Shown here: positions 29,994-38,857 of the stretch, piece after piece
How positions within the stretch are numbered: position 1 is the stretch's first letter
How the letters are laid out: each line of letters begins with the position of its first letter
Origin: Alterluteimonas quercicellularis
GTDB lineage: Bacteria; Pseudomonadota; Gammaproteobacteria; Xanthomonadales; Xanthomonadaceae
NCBI RefSeq assembly: GCF_021191635.1
Contig: NZ_JAIWPR010000012.1
Coordinates: 1 to 48,900, forward strand
Length of the DNA stretch: 48,900 nt
Direction of reading: 5' to 3'
Notes under the pieces: model-generated
Database searches by the model: none
What the model saw: the letters and a program-made list of their open reading frames with translations, nothing else
Told to the model about the DNA's origin: nothing
Translations under genes and position numbers: made by a program

Positions 29994-30530
29994 ATGCACA
30001 AGGCCATCGCCACGTTGCTGCTCGCGGCAGCACCCGTCCTGTCCCATGCCGCCGACTGCTCGTTCGGCCAGAGCGTGTCCGCGCCGCTGCAGCCGACCGT
30101 GCTGTCCCCGCTGTCGCCCGAGCTGATCGCCCCGGCCTACCGGCCCGGCGCGCAGGGCGGCGTGCTGTCGCCGGCCTTCGACGAGGCGCAGTCGCTGGAC
30201 CAGGTGGTGCTGCGCATCAAGCTGGAAGGCTGCACCCAGGTGGCCAGCGCGATGCCGGCGCAGGCCGCGATCGATCCCAACGACCCTTCCGTCTACAAGC
30301 CGCAGACCGAGTTCGACAACACGCCGTGGCGGTTCGACATGCAGCAGGACGGCAAGATGATGACCGCCGACGAGTTCGACGCGTGGATGAAGGCCCGCGG
30401 CGTGCGCGTGGCCCGCGGCGCGCCGAAGCCGGCGGCGCCGGCGATCGACATCGAGGGCGTGCCCGCCGCGACGACGACCGGCGAATCGGCCGGCACCTCC
30501 GGCGGGGCCGCGTCCGCCTCGCCGGACTGA
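29994..30530 (+). CDS. Secreted protein with FDAWMKA motif (unknown function)
   Basis: Hypothetical exported protein (178 aa). Residues 1-20 are a signal peptide (AIATLLLAAAPVLSHAA, then DC). C22 and C80 could pair. The C-terminal segment 112-143 (WRFDMQQDGKMMTADEFDAWMKA and GVRVARGAP) closely matches residues 71-102 of the lipoprotein at 31907, so both belong to one small family. The last 30 residues are Ala/Ser/Gly-rich. It has its own promoter and terminator, so it is a monocistronic unit. It is not recognised as a known enzyme. Confidence 0.75.
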   Translation: MHKAIATLLLAAAPVLSHAADCSFGQSVSAPLQPTVLSPLSPELIAPAYRPGAQGGVLSPAFDEAQSLDQVVLRIKLEGCTQVASAMPAQAAIDPNDPSVYKPQTEFDNTPWRFDMQQDGKMMTADEFDAWMKARGVRVARGAPKPAAPAIDIEGVPAATTTGESAGTSGGAASASPD

Positions 30531-30555
30531 TCGGCGCGACAGGCGATCCCGGAAG

Positions 30556-30578
30556 AGCCCGCGCAAGCGGGCTTTTCT
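30556..30578 (+). terminator. Intrinsic terminator
   Basis: AGCCCGC (30556-30562) - GCAA - GCGGGCT (30567-30573) followed by TTTCT. The loop is a GNRA tetraloop. It lies between the convergent FDAWMKA-protein gene and kbl. Confidence 0.85.
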
Positions 30579-30593
30579 GCGTTCGGGGCCGGC

Positions 30594-31787
30594 TCAGGCG
30601 GCGACGACGCCCAGTTCGCGGCCGATGCGGGCGAAGGCGTCGATCGCGCGGTCCAGGTGCTCGCGGGTGTGCGCGGCGCTGATCTGGGTGCGGATGCGCG
30701 CCTGCCCCTTGGGCACCACCGGGAAGAAGAAGCCGATTGCGTAGATGCCTTCCTCCAGCAGCCGTTCGGCGAAGCGCTGCGCGAGCGGGGCGTCGTAGAG
30801 CATGACCGGCGAGATGGGATGGTCGCCCGGCTTGAGGTCGAAGCCGGCGGCGGTCATGCGCTCGCGGAAGTACCGCGTGTTCTCGCGCAGCCGCTCGCGC
30901 AGCCCGCCGGCGGCATCGAGCATCTCGAAGGCCTTGATGCCGGCGGCGACCACGTGCGGCGGCAGCGAGTTGGAGAACAGGTAGGGCCGCGAGCGCTGCC
31001 GCAGCAGCTCGATGACCTCCGCCTTGGCGGTGGTGAAGCCGCCCAGCGCGCCGCCCATGGCCTTGCCGAGGGTGCCGGTGAAGATGTCGATGCGGTCGAG
31101 CACGCCGCGGACCTCGGCCGAGCCGCGGCCGGTGGCGCCCAGGAAGCCGGTGGCGTGGCATTCGTCGATGTGCACCAGCGCGCCGTACTTCTCCGCGAGC
31201 GCGACGATCTCGTCGAGCGGGGCGACGAAGCCGTCCATCGAGAACACGCCGTCGGTGGTGATCAGGATCGTGCGGGCGCCGTCGGCGCGCGCCTGCTGCA
31301 GCTGCTTCTCCAGGTCGGCCATGTCGCAGTTGGCGTAGCGGTAGCGCCTGGCCTTGCACAGGCGCACGCCGTCGATGATCGAGGCGTGGTTGAGCGCGTC
31401 GGAGACGATCGCGTCCTGCTCGTCGAGCAGCGGCTCGAACAGGCCGCCGTTGGCGTCGAAGCAGGCGGCGTAGAGGATGGTGTCCTCGGTGCCGAAGAAG
31501 CGCGCGATGGTCGACTCCAGCCGCTTGTGCAGGTCCTGGGTGCCGCAGATGAAGCGCACCGAGGCGAGGCCGAAGCCGTGGGTGTCCAGCGCGTCCTTGG
31601 CCGCGGCGATCAGGTCCGGGTGGTCGGCGAGGCCGAGGTAGTTGTTGGCGCAGAAGTTCAGCACCGTGCGGCCGTCGGCGAGGGTGATCTCGGCCGACTG
31701 CGGGCTGGTGATGATGCGCTCGGACTTGAACAGTCCGGCGTCGCGGATCTCGTCGAGGGTGCCGGCGTAGCGCTGGGTGAGGGACAT
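30594..31787 (-). CDS. kbl: Glycine C-acetyltransferase (2-amino-3-ketobutyrate CoA ligase)
   Basis: PLP-dependent enzyme that splits 2-amino-3-oxobutyrate with CoA into glycine and acetyl-CoA, the second step of threonine catabolism after Tdh (397 aa). Diagnostic sites are [14 protein letters not shown] near residue 45, [10 protein letters not shown] near 108, [12 protein letters not shown] near 205 and the PLP lysine in [15 protein letters not shown] near 240. kbl and tdh are usually adjacent; here tdh lies 1.2 kb upstream on the same strand with two small genes between them. Confidence 0.97.
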   Translation of the reverse strand: MSLTQRYAGTLDEIRDAGLFKSERIITSPQSAEITLADGRTVLNFCANNYLGLADHPDLIAAAKDALDTHGFGLASVRFICGTQDLHKRLESTIARFFGTEDTILYAACFDANGGLFEPLLDEQDAIVSDALNHASIIDGVRLCKARRYRYANCDMADLEKQLQQARADGARTILITTDGVFSMDGFVAPLDEIVALAEKYGALVHIDECHATGFLGATGRGSAEVRGVLDRIDIFTGTLGKAMGGALGGFTTAKAEVIELLRQRSRPYLFSNSLPPHVVAAGIKAFEMLDAAGGLRERLRENTRYFRERMTAAGFDLKPGDHPISPVMLYDAPLAQRFAERLLEEGIYAIGFFFPVVPKGQARIRTQISAAHTREHLDRAIDAFARIGRELGVVAA

Positions 31788-31906
31788 CTCGGTTCCGGTG
31801 GCGGTTCAGGCAGATGTACACAGTCTATCCGCGGCGATTCGCGTCGTCGCCGGATTCACCCCGGGCCGGTCAGGATGCCGCCTTCGACCTGGAGGAGTGG
31901 ACGGCG

Positions 31907-32275
31907 ATGCGCAACGCGATGCTGTGGATGATGGTGCTGCCGGTTGCGCTGACGGTCGCGGGATGCCGGGACCGCGGCGCCGACGAGGACGCGAAGGAAG
32001 CCGCCGAGCCGCCGGCGGAATCGCGGCAGGCCCGCGCGCCCGCCCGGCGCGCGGCGCCTGCCGCGCCCGCCGCGGAAGCGCCTGCGGAGGGCGCGTCCGG
32101 GTCCGCGCCGGCGCTGCGCTTCGACATGACCTCGCAGGAGGGCGAGCTGCAGACGGCGGAGGATTTCGATGCGTGGATGAAGGCGCAGGGCGTGCGCGTG
32201 GCGGAGGGCAGGCCGACCGGGCCGGAAGCCCCGCCGGCGGCGGCTCAGCCCCAGCCCGGCGCCGCCCGCGACTAG
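31907..32275 (+). CDS. Lipoprotein with FDAWMKA motif (unknown function)
   Basis: Small predicted lipoprotein (122 aa). The lipobox VAGC places the lipidated cysteine at C20. An Ala/Pro/Glu-rich linker (residues 25-68) leads to the motif RFDMTSQEGELQTAEDFDAW continuing MKAQGVRVAEGRP (71-102), shared with the secreted protein at 29994. GGAGGAG (31891-31897) precedes the ATG at 31907. A longer frame from 31814 lacks a proper start signal. It is divergent from kbl. The function is unknown. Confidence 0.75.
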   Translation: MRNAMLWMMVLPVALTVAGCRDRGADEDAKEAAEPPAESRQARAPARRAAPAAPAAEAPAEGASGSAPALRFDMTSQEGELQTAEDFDAWMKAQGVRVAEGRPTGPEAPPAAAQPQPGAARD

Positions 32276-32351
32276 CGCCGGCATCTGCCGGGACCGGACG
32301 CGTTCGCGCACGCGGTTCGCGCCGTGGACGGCCGCGGCCGTCCGTCGCGCC

Positions 32352-32951
32352 TCAGCGCTGCGGAACCGCCAGCGCCGCGGCCAATGCGGCGAGCGAGCGC
32401 GCCTGCGGCGTGTCGTCGAAGCGGGCGGGCGTCTGCGGGTCCACGGTCCACCCGCCGGCCGCTTCGACCAGCACGATGGCGGTGCGGAAGGCGGCGTTCG
32501 GCGAGGAGACGTCGTAGATCAGGCCGATGCGCCGGCCGCCGCCGGCGTCGGGCGGCAGTGGGCCGGCTTCGACGAGGGCGTTGCAGGTATAGGCCTCGGC
32601 CTCGCCGGCGCCGATGGTGTCCACGCGCCGGCCCGCGATCTCCACGCCGCAGTGTGCGGCGGACAGCCCGCGCGACGCGTCGGTCCGGTAGGGCGCGAGG
32701 CGCAGCGTGCGGCCGTCGGGCCAGCGCAGGTCCGCGGGGGCGGTGCTGTCGTCCTGCGCACCGGGCGCCGCGGCCGCGCCGTGCGCGGACCGCCAGCCGG
32801 CCATGTCGCCGCCGCCGGCGACGAACGCGGCGATGTCGCCGAACACGGCCGGGTCGCCGCTGCTCTCGATCAGGAAATCGGGCGGCGCGTCGGCGGCCGC
32901 GGCGGCGACGGGAAGCAGGAGGCAGAGCAGCGACAGCGGGCGCAACGGCAT
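32352..32951 (-). CDS. Secreted hypothetical protein
   Basis: Hypothetical exported protein of 199 aa. The signal peptide is MPLRPLSLLCLLLPVAAAAA. The mature part has two cysteines (AAHCGVEI and YTCNALVE) that may form a disulfide, and FLIESSGDPAVFGDIAAF near its start. No known family is recognised. It lies 78 bp downstream of tdh on the same strand and may be cotranscribed. Codon usage matches its neighbours, supporting a real gene. Confidence 0.65.
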   Translation of the reverse strand: MPLRPLSLLCLLLPVAAAAADAPPDFLIESSGDPAVFGDIAAFVAGGGDMAGWRSAHGAAAAPGAQDDSTAPADLRWPDGRTLRLAPYRTDASRGLSAAHCGVEIAGRRVDTIGAGEAEAYTCNALVEAGPLPPDAGGGRRIGLIYDVSSPNAAFRTAIVLVEAAGGWTVDPQTPARFDDTPQARSLAALAAALAVPQR

Positions 32952-33029
32952 GCGGGTTCTCCGGGACGGGACCCTCCGCGGGATGTGGCGGGGGGCCGGA
33001 GCGTCGCAGCGCCCGCCCGGGCACCGGAC

Positions 33030-34052
33030 TCAATGCCAGTCGAGCACGACCTTGCCGGACTTGCCGGATTCCATCAGGTCGAAGCCCTTCTGGAACTCGT
33101 CGGCCGGCAACTGGTGGCTCAGCACCTTGCCCAGCGGGAAGCCGGACAGCACCAGCTGGGTCATCTTGTACCAGGTCTCGTACATCTTGCGGCCGTAGAT
33201 GCCCTGCACGGTCAGGCCCTTGAAGATGATCCGGTCCCAGTCGATGCCGGCGCCCTTGGGCAGGATGCCGAGCAGGGCGACCTTGCCGCCGTGGTACATG
33301 CAATCGAGCATGTCGTTGAAGGCGCGCGGGTTGCCGCTCATCTCCAGGCCGACGTCGAAGCCTTCCAGGTGCAGGTCGGCCATGGTGTCCTTGAGCGAGG
33401 CGTTGGCGACGTTGACCACGCGGGTGGCGCCCATGTCGGCGGCCAGCTTCAGGCGGTAGTCGTTGACGTCGGTGACCACCACGTTGCGCGCGCCCACGTG
33501 CTTGCAGATGCCCGCGGCCATCACCCCGATCGGGCCGGCGCCGGTGATCAGCACGTCCTCGCCGACCACGTCGAACTCCAGCGCGCAGTGCGCGGCGTTG
33601 CCGTAGGGGTCGAAGAACGCCGCCAGCTCCGACGGGATCTGGTCGGGGATCGGCCACAGGTTGGTGGCCGGCATGACGATGTAGTCGGCGAACGCGCCGT
33701 CGCGGTTGACGCCGATGCCGCGCGTGTTCGGGCACAGGTGCTGGCGGCCGGCGCGGCAGTTGCGGCAGTGGCCGCAGACGATGTGGCCCTCCGCGGACAC
33801 GCGCTGGCCCAGCGCGTAGCCGTCGACGCCGGGGCCGAGCTCGGCGACGCGGCCGACGAACTCGTGGCCGATGGTCAGGCCCGGCTTGATCGTGCGCTGG
33901 CTCCACTCGTCCCACAGGTAGATGTGCAGGTCGGTGCCGCAGATGGCGGCCTTCTCGACCCGGATCAGGACCTCGTTGGGCCCGGGCGAGGGCACCGGCA
34001 CCTCCTCCATCCAGATGCCCTTGGCGGCCTCGCGCTTGACCAGCGCGCGCAT
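33030..34052 (-). CDS. tdh: L-threonine 3-dehydrogenase
   Basis: Zinc- and NAD-dependent oxidation of threonine to 2-amino-3-oxobutyrate, feeding Kbl (340 aa). The sequence follows E. coli Tdh closely. The catalytic zinc site includes [11 protein letters not shown] and GHEFVG. The structural zinc is held by [15 protein letters not shown] near residue 95. The Rossmann motif is [10 protein letters not shown] near 172. The start at 34052 ([14 protein letters not shown]) matches the family N terminus. In-frame ATGs at 34082 and 34106 are alternatives; a TATAAT at 34119-34124 makes 34106 nearly leaderless. No strong Shine-Dalgarno is seen for any. Confidence 0.92.
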   Translation of the reverse strand: MRALVKREAAKGIWMEEVPVPSPGPNEVLIRVEKAAICGTDLHIYLWDEWSQRTIKPGLTIGHEFVGRVAELGPGVDGYALGQRVSAEGHIVCGHCRNCRAGRQHLCPNTRGIGVNRDGAFADYIVMPATNLWPIPDQIPSELAAFFDPYGNAAHCALEFDVVGEDVLITGAGPIGVMAAGICKHVGARNVVVTDVNDYRLKLAADMGATRVVNVANASLKDTMADLHLEGFDVGLEMSGNPRAFNDMLDCMYHGGKVALLGILPKGAGIDWDRIIFKGLTVQGIYGRKMYETWYKMTQLVLSGFPLGKVLSHQLPADEFQKGFDLMESGKSGKVVLDWH

Positions 34053-34118
34053 GGTGGTGGGTCGCCGGGTCGTCTCGGCCATGGATAAGGTGTCCGTCGT
34101 GGGCAAAAAGGAGGCGCG

Positions 34119-34124
34119 ATTATA
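34119..34124 (-). promoter_or_regulatory. -10 element of tdh
   Basis: Minus-strand TATAAT followed by CGCGCC, with predicted transcription start around 34112. It is divergent from the S46 peptidase, whose own TAGACT -10-like element is at 34182. Confidence 0.55.
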
Positions 34125-34219
34125 GGGCAGCGCCCGGTCCGGCCCGTGCTGCGCTGCGGGCGCCCGCCCGCGCGGGGTGGGTAGACTTGCGGTCCCCCGC
34201 CGACAGGAGACCGTTCCGG

Positions 34220-36364
34220 ATGACCCCCCGCCTGATCGCCGCGCTGCTCGCGCTCGCCGCCGCCCCGACCCTGGCCGGAGAGGGCATGTGGGTCCCGCAG
34301 CAGCTGCCGGAGATCGCGCAACCGCTCAGGCGCGCCGGGCTGCGCCTGCCGCCGGAGCAGCTGGCCGACCTCACCGGCGACCCGATGGGCGCGGTGGTCT
34401 CGCTCGGCGGCTGCACCGCGAGCTTCGTCTCCCCGCAGGGGCTGGTGGTGACCAACCACCACTGCGCCTACGGCGCCATCCAGCTCAACTCCACGCCCGA
34501 GAACAACCTCATGCGCGACGGCTTCAACGCCGGCGGGCGCCCAGGCGAGCTCAGCGCCGGGCCCAACGCGCGCATCTACGTGCTCGACTCGATTCGCGAC
34601 GTCACCGCCGAGGTGCAGCGCGCCATCGCCGGCGCCCCCGACGCGATCGGCCGCGCGCGCGCCTTCGAGGCGATCGAGAAGCGGCTGGTGGCCAGCTGCG
34701 AGTTCCAGCCCGGCCACCGCTGCCGCCTGTACGCGTTCGAGGGCGGCGGCGCCTACCGCCTGTTCCGCAACCTGGAGATCCGCGACGTGCGCCTGGTCTA
34801 CGCGCCGCCGGGCGGGGTGGGCAACTTCGGCGGCGAGGTCGACAACTGGATGTGGCCGCGGCACACGGGCGACTTCGCGTTCTACCGCGCCTACGTCGGC
34901 CCGGACGGCCGCCCCGCCGACCACGCCGCCGAGAACGTGCCCTACCAGCCGCGGCGCTGGCTGCGCTTCGCGCAGGAGCCGCTGCGCGAGGGCGACTTCG
35001 TGATGGCGGCCGGCTACCCCGGCACCACCAACCGCTACGCGATCGCCGCCGAGTTCGAGCAGACCGCGGACTGGATGTACCCCACGCTGTCGGCGCACTA
35101 CAAGCGCCTGCTGGCGCTGGTGGAGGAGGAGGGCCGCAAAAACCCGGAGATCGCGGTGCGCTACGCCAGCGTGGTCGGCGGCTGGAAGAACGCCTCGAAG
35201 AACTACGACGGCCAGCTCGAGGGCTTCGCCCGCATCGGCGCCGCCGCGCGCAAGCGCGAGGAGGAGGCCGCGGTGCTGGCCTGGCTGCGCGAGCAGGGCG
35301 AGGCCGGCGCGCCGGCGCTCGAGGCGCACGCCGAACTGGTGCGCAGCGCCGCGGCCGGCGACGCCGTGCGCGACCGCGACCTGGTCACCGGCCAGCTGCA
35401 CCGCCTGGGCACGATCGGCGTGGCGATGACGCTCTACCGCAACGCGATCGAGCGCAGCAACCCGAACACCGAGCGCGAGCCGGGCTACCAGGAGCGCGAC
35501 CAGGCGACCATCGAGGGCGGCCTGCAGCAGATGGAGCGCCGCCACCACCCCGACATGGACCGGATCCTGCAGCGCTACTGGTTCGCCGAGTACGCGAAGC
35601 TGCCGCCGGCGCAGCGCGACCCGGCCATCGACCAGTGGCTGGGCGGCCACGATGCCGCCGCGGTGGAGCGCGCGCTGGACCGGCTGGCCGGCACCCGCCT
35701 GGGCCAGCTCGAGGAGCGCATGCGCTGGCTGACCGCCGACCGCGACGCGTTCGAGCGCAGCGACGACCCGGCGATCCGCTACGCGGTGGCGGTGACGCCC
35801 TCGATGCTGCGGCAGGAACTCGAGCGCAAGGCGCGCGGCGGCGACCTGCTGCGCGCGCGGCCGCTGTACCTGGGCGCGGTGGCCGGCTACCGGCACAGCG
35901 CGGGGCAGGCGGTGTACCCGGACGCGAACTCGTCGCTGCGGATCACCTTCGGCCAGGTCACCGGCTACACCAAGCTCGACGGCAGCGCGCAGGCGCCCTT
36001 CACCCGGCTGGAGGAGGTCGCCGCCAAGGCCACCGGGCAGGAGCCCTTCGACGCGCCGCAGGCGCTGCTCGACGCGGTCGCGGCCAAGCGCTACGGCGGG
36101 CTGGCCGATCGCCGCCTGCGCACCGTGCCGGTGAACTTCCTCTCCGACCTCGACGTGACCGGCGGCAACTCCGGCTCGCCGGTGCTCGACGCCCACGGCC
36201 GCCTGACCGGGCTGCTGTTCGACATGAACTGGGAATCGGTGAGTTCCAACTGGGTGTTCGATCCGGCGATGACGCGGACCATCTCGGTCGACCAGCGCTA
36301 CCTGCGCTGGATCATGCAGGAGGTGTACCCGGCGCCGGACCTGCTGCAGGAACTGGATCTGTAG
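34220..36364 (+). CDS. S46 family dipeptidyl peptidase
   Basis: Periplasmic serine exopeptidase releasing N-terminal dipeptides (714 aa, as DPP7/DPP11). Residues 1-20 are a signal peptide ([17 protein letters not shown]). The catalytic triad is H81 (TNHHC), D218 (RHTGDF) and S651 (GGNSGSP). The specificity position 18 residues after the serine, Gly in DPP7-type and Arg in DPP11-type enzymes, is Met669 (LLFDMNWES). CAGGAGA sits 10 bases before the ATG at 34220. Its TAG stop lies within a GTAGGCGCGCGC repeat. It is divergent from tdh and likely supports peptide nutrition. Confidence 0.93.
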   Translation: MTPRLIAALLALAAAPTLAGEGMWVPQQLPEIAQPLRRAGLRLPPEQLADLTGDPMGAVVSLGGCTASFVSPQGLVVTNHHCAYGAIQLNSTPENNLMRDGFNAGGRPGELSAGPNARIYVLDSIRDVTAEVQRAIAGAPDAIGRARAFEAIEKRLVASCEFQPGHRCRLYAFEGGGAYRLFRNLEIRDVRLVYAPPGGVGNFGGEVDNWMWPRHTGDFAFYRAYVGPDGRPADHAAENVPYQPRRWLRFAQEPLREGDFVMAAGYPGTTNRYAIAAEFEQTADWMYPTLSAHYKRLLALVEEEGRKNPEIAVRYASVVGGWKNASKNYDGQLEGFARIGAAARKREEEAAVLAWLREQGEAGAPALEAHAELVRSAAAGDAVRDRDLVTGQLHRLGTIGVAMTLYRNAIERSNPNTEREPGYQERDQATIEGGLQQMERRHHPDMDRILQRYWFAEYAKLPPAQRDPAIDQWLGGHDAAAVERALDRLAGTRLGQLEERMRWLTADRDAFERSDDPAIRYAVAVTPSMLRQELERKARGGDLLRARPLYLGAVAGYRHSAGQAVYPDANSSLRITFGQVTGYTKLDGSAQAPFTRLEEVAAKATGQEPFDAPQALLDAVAAKRYGGLADRRLRTVPVNFLSDLDVTGGNSGSPVLDAHGRLTGLLFDMNWESVSSNWVFDPAMTRTISVDQRYLRWIMQEVYPAPDLLQELDL

Positions 36365-36430
36365 GCGCGCGCTCGCGCGCGATGCTCGTTCTCGACGATC
36401 CCGGGCACCGCGCGCGAGCGCGCTCCTACG
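36361..36430. repeat. Inverted repeat pair after the S46 peptidase
   Basis: Forward copy GTAGGCGCGCGCTCGCGCGCG (36361-36381) followed by ATGCTCG, and reverse copy CGCGCGAGCGCGCTCCTACG (36411-36430), 30 bp apart. It belongs to the same family as the copies at 5338, 5471, 12789 and 25931. The TAG of the forward copy is the peptidase stop. The pair lies between convergent genes. Confidence 0.7.
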
Positions 36431-36436
36431 CGGCCG

Positions 36437-36658
36437 TCAGTCCGGCCCGTTGCAGACCAGCTGGCCGTTGGCGACCGCGTTGGCGGTCCGCGTGCCCTCG
36501 TAGCTGAAGACGCCCTCGCAGCTGACCGAGTAGCTGCCGACGACGTTGCCGGCATCGTCCAGGTAGACGCCGAGCTCGCCGTTGCGCGGCTTGGCGGTCG
36601 CGGCACCGGCCGCGAGCAGGCCCGCGATCGCCGCGGCGGCCCAGAAACGCTTGTGCAT
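36437..36658 (-). CDS. Small secreted peptide with one Cys pair
   Basis: A 73-aa exported peptide. The signal sequence is MHKRFWAAAAIAGLLAAGAA with cleavage near TA-K. The mature ~50 residues have two cysteines (YSVSCEGVF and QLVCNGPD) that probably form one disulfide. It resembles the short DUF6289-like secreted proteins of Xanthomonadaceae, but that link is uncertain. GGGAGTCTTCC precedes the ATG at 36658. Function unknown. Confidence 0.6.
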   Translation of the reverse strand: MHKRFWAAAAIAGLLAAGAATAKPRNGELGVYLDDAGNVVGSYSVSCEGVFSYEGTRTANAVANGQLVCNGPD

Positions 36659-36834
36659 GGAAGACTCCCGTTCGGATCGCCGGCGGCATGCCGGCGCGGC
36701 GAGGGTGGCAGCCGCGCGGAAAGCGCAGGTCAAGATTCCGCAAAGCGCGCGTTGCAGGGTGACGGCGTTCGCGAAACCGGCGGCGCGCGGACGGCTCTGC
36801 TAACCTGCTGCGCCCCCGACGAGACGCGACGCGC

Positions 36835-37482
36835 ATGAGAATCCTGCTGGCCCGGCATGGCGAAACCCCGTGGAACGCGGAAGGCCGCTACCAGGGGCAG
36901 GAGGACATCGCGCTGTCGCCGGTCGGCATCGGCCAGGCCGAGGCCCTGGGCGAGCGCCTGCGGCACACGCGCATCGACCGCGCGGTAGCCTCGCCGCTGC
37001 AGCGCGCGTGCCGCACCGCCGAGCTCGCGCTGGGCCCGGAGCGCGCCGCGCTGTTGACGCTGGACGAGGGCCTGCGCGAGATCGGCCACGGCAGCTGGGA
37101 AGGCCTGCTGGCCAGCGAGATCGGCGAGCGCCACCCCGAGCTGCTGCAGGCCTGGCGCGAGGCGCCGGACACGGTGCTGATGCCCGGCGGCGGCGAGTCG
37201 CTGCAGCACGTGGCCGATCGCGCCTGGCCGGCGCTGGCGCGCGCGATGGACGGGCTGGGCGACGACGACACCCTGCTGGTGGTCGCCCACGACGCGGTCA
37301 ACCGGGTGATCCTGTGCCGCGTGCTGGGCATCCCGCTGTCGCGGCTGTGGACCTTCCGCCAGGCGCCGACCACGCTCAACCTGCTGGAGGGCGGCAGCCC
37401 CGGGACGCTGGAGGTGGTGCGCCTCAACGACTGCGCGCACCACACGCCGCTGTTCGGCGAGGCCGTGCACCGGGCGCTGTGA
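36835..37482 (+). CDS. Histidine phosphatase family protein
   Basis: Phosphoglycerate-mutase-like phosphatase (215 aa). The catalytic RHG motif is LLARHGETPWN (His8), with the second His in VVAHDAVNRVI near residue 145 and SPLQRACRTAE near 55. The substrate is unknown; alpha-ribazole or nucleotide phosphates are handled by relatives. The stop overlaps the GTG of folC by 4 bases (GTGA), so the two are coupled. Confidence 0.9.
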   Translation: MRILLARHGETPWNAEGRYQGQEDIALSPVGIGQAEALGERLRHTRIDRAVASPLQRACRTAELALGPERAALLTLDEGLREIGHGSWEGLLASEIGERHPELLQAWREAPDTVLMPGGGESLQHVADRAWPALARAMDGLGDDDTLLVVAHDAVNRVILCRVLGIPLSRLWTFRQAPTTLNLLEGGSPGTLEVVRLNDCAHHTPLFGEAVHRAL

Positions 37483-38828
37483 GCGCGCGCCGCACGCTGC
37501 CGGAGTGGCTGGCCGAGCTGGAGCGGCGGCACCCGGCCGGGATCGCGCTCGGCCTGGAGCGGGTGGGTGCGGTGCACGCGCGGCTCGGTATCGGCGCGCC
37601 GGCGCGGCGCGCCATCGTGGTCGGCGGCACCAACGGCAAGGGCTCGACGGTGGCCTTCCTGGAGGCGATCGCGCGCGCGCAGGGCTGGCGGGTCGGCGCC
37701 TATACCTCGCCGCACCTGCTGCGCTACAACGAGCGCGTGCGCCTGGACGGGCGCGAGGCCGGCGACGACGCCCTGGTCGAGGCCTTCGAGGCGGTCGAGG
37801 CCGCGCGCGGCGACGTCGCGCTGACCTACTTCGAGACCGGCACCCTGGCCGCGCTGTGGCTGTTCGCGCGCGCCGGGCTCGACCTCGCCGTGCTCGAGGT
37901 CGGCCTGGGCGGGCGCCTGGACGCGGTGAACCTGGTCGATGCCGACGTCGCGGCGATCACCACCATCGATCTCGACCACCAGGACTGGCTGGGCGGCGAC
38001 CGCGAGGCGATCGGGCGCGAGAAGGCCGGCATCGCGCGCGCCTGGCGGCCGCTGGTGATTGGCGACGAGGACCCGCCCTCCAGCCTGCTCGGCCATGCCT
38101 ACCGGATCGGCGCCCCGGCGATCCGCTATGGCAGCGACTTCTTCGCCGAACCGCTCGACGCGCAGCGCTGGCGCTGGCGCGAACTGGGCTGCGAACTGGA
38201 ACTGCCGCGCCCGCGGCTGGCCGGTGCGGTGCAGCTGCGCAACGCCGCGGTGGCGATCGCCGCGCTGCGGGCGCTGCCCGAGGACGTCGCGTCCGAGGCG
38301 ATCGTCGCCGGCATCGCCGCCGCGCGCCTGCCGGGGCGGCTGCAGCGCCTCGACGCGGGCGGGGTGGAGGTGCTGGTCGACGTGGGCCACAACCCGCAGG
38401 CGGCCCGCGCGCTGGCCGCCGCGCTGGCCGAGCGGCCCGCGGCCGGGCGCACGGTCGCGCTCTACGCGGCGCTGGCCGACAAGGACGCCGCCGGGGTGGC
38501 GGCCGCGCTGCAGGACGCGGTGGACGACTGGCGGCTGGCCGGGCTGGCGGACGCCGGGCCGCGCAGCCGCGACGCCGACGCCCTGGCCGCGGCCCTGGCC
38601 GGCACCGCGGCCGCCGGCGCCCCGCGCCACGCCAGCGTGGCCGAGGGCCTGGAAGCGGCGCTGCGGGCGGCGCGGCCCGGCGACCGCGTGCTGGTGTTCG
38701 GCTCCTTCCACACCGCCGCCGCGGCGCTGGCCGCGCTCGGCGCCGGCAGCGAGGACCCGGGCGCCGGTGCGCCGGGCGCATCGTCCGTCAGCCCGTCCTC
38801 AGGAGCCGGCGACGGCGGGCGCGTATAA
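37479..38828 (+). CDS. folC: Bifunctional dihydrofolate synthase/folylpolyglutamate synthase
   Basis: Adds glutamate to dihydropteroate and to tetrahydrofolates (449 aa). The Mur-ligase-like ATP site is VVGGTNGKGSTVAFLE near residue 48. Further family segments are GAYTSPHLLRYNERV near 71, EVGLGGRLDAVN near 139 and TTIDLDHQDWLG near 163. The C-terminal domain has VDVGHNPQAAR near 303. It starts with GTG overlapping the preceding stop. The tail (~30 residues, Gly/Ser/Pro-rich) is longer than needed for the fold. Its TAA stop is inside the -10 of the next gene. Confidence 0.94.
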   Translation: MSARRTLPEWLAELERRHPAGIALGLERVGAVHARLGIGAPARRAIVVGGTNGKGSTVAFLEAIARAQGWRVGAYTSPHLLRYNERVRLDGREAGDDALVEAFEAVEAARGDVALTYFETGTLAALWLFARAGLDLAVLEVGLGGRLDAVNLVDADVAAITTIDLDHQDWLGGDREAIGREKAGIARAWRPLVIGDEDPPSSLLGHAYRIGAPAIRYGSDFFAEPLDAQRWRWRELGCELELPRPRLAGAVQLRNAAVAIAALRALPEDVASEAIVAGIAAARLPGRLQRLDAGGVEVLVDVGHNPQAARALAAALAERPAAGRTVALYAALADKDAAGVAAALQDAVDDWRLAGLADAGPRSRDADALAAALAGTAAAGAPRHASVAEGLEAALRAARPGDRVLVFGSFHTAAAALAALGAGSEDPGAGAPGASSVSPSSGAGDGGRV

Positions 38829-38829
38829 T
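38824..38829 (+). promoter_or_regulatory. -10 element of the SPOR gene, overlapping the folC stop
   Basis: A perfect TATAAT whose internal TAA (38826-38828) is the folC stop codon. The SPOR protein ATG lies 28 bp after it. The -35 region within folC has no TTGACA. Confidence 0.5.
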
Positions 38830-38857
38830 TCCGCCGCCCTCGTTGCGCGAGACGTCG

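Noticed and set aside
31814..31906. Upstream start (MYTVYPRRF) for the FDAWMKA lipoprotein
   Set aside because: It would bury the signal peptide and lipobox inside the protein; the ATG at 31907 has GGAGGAG upstream.
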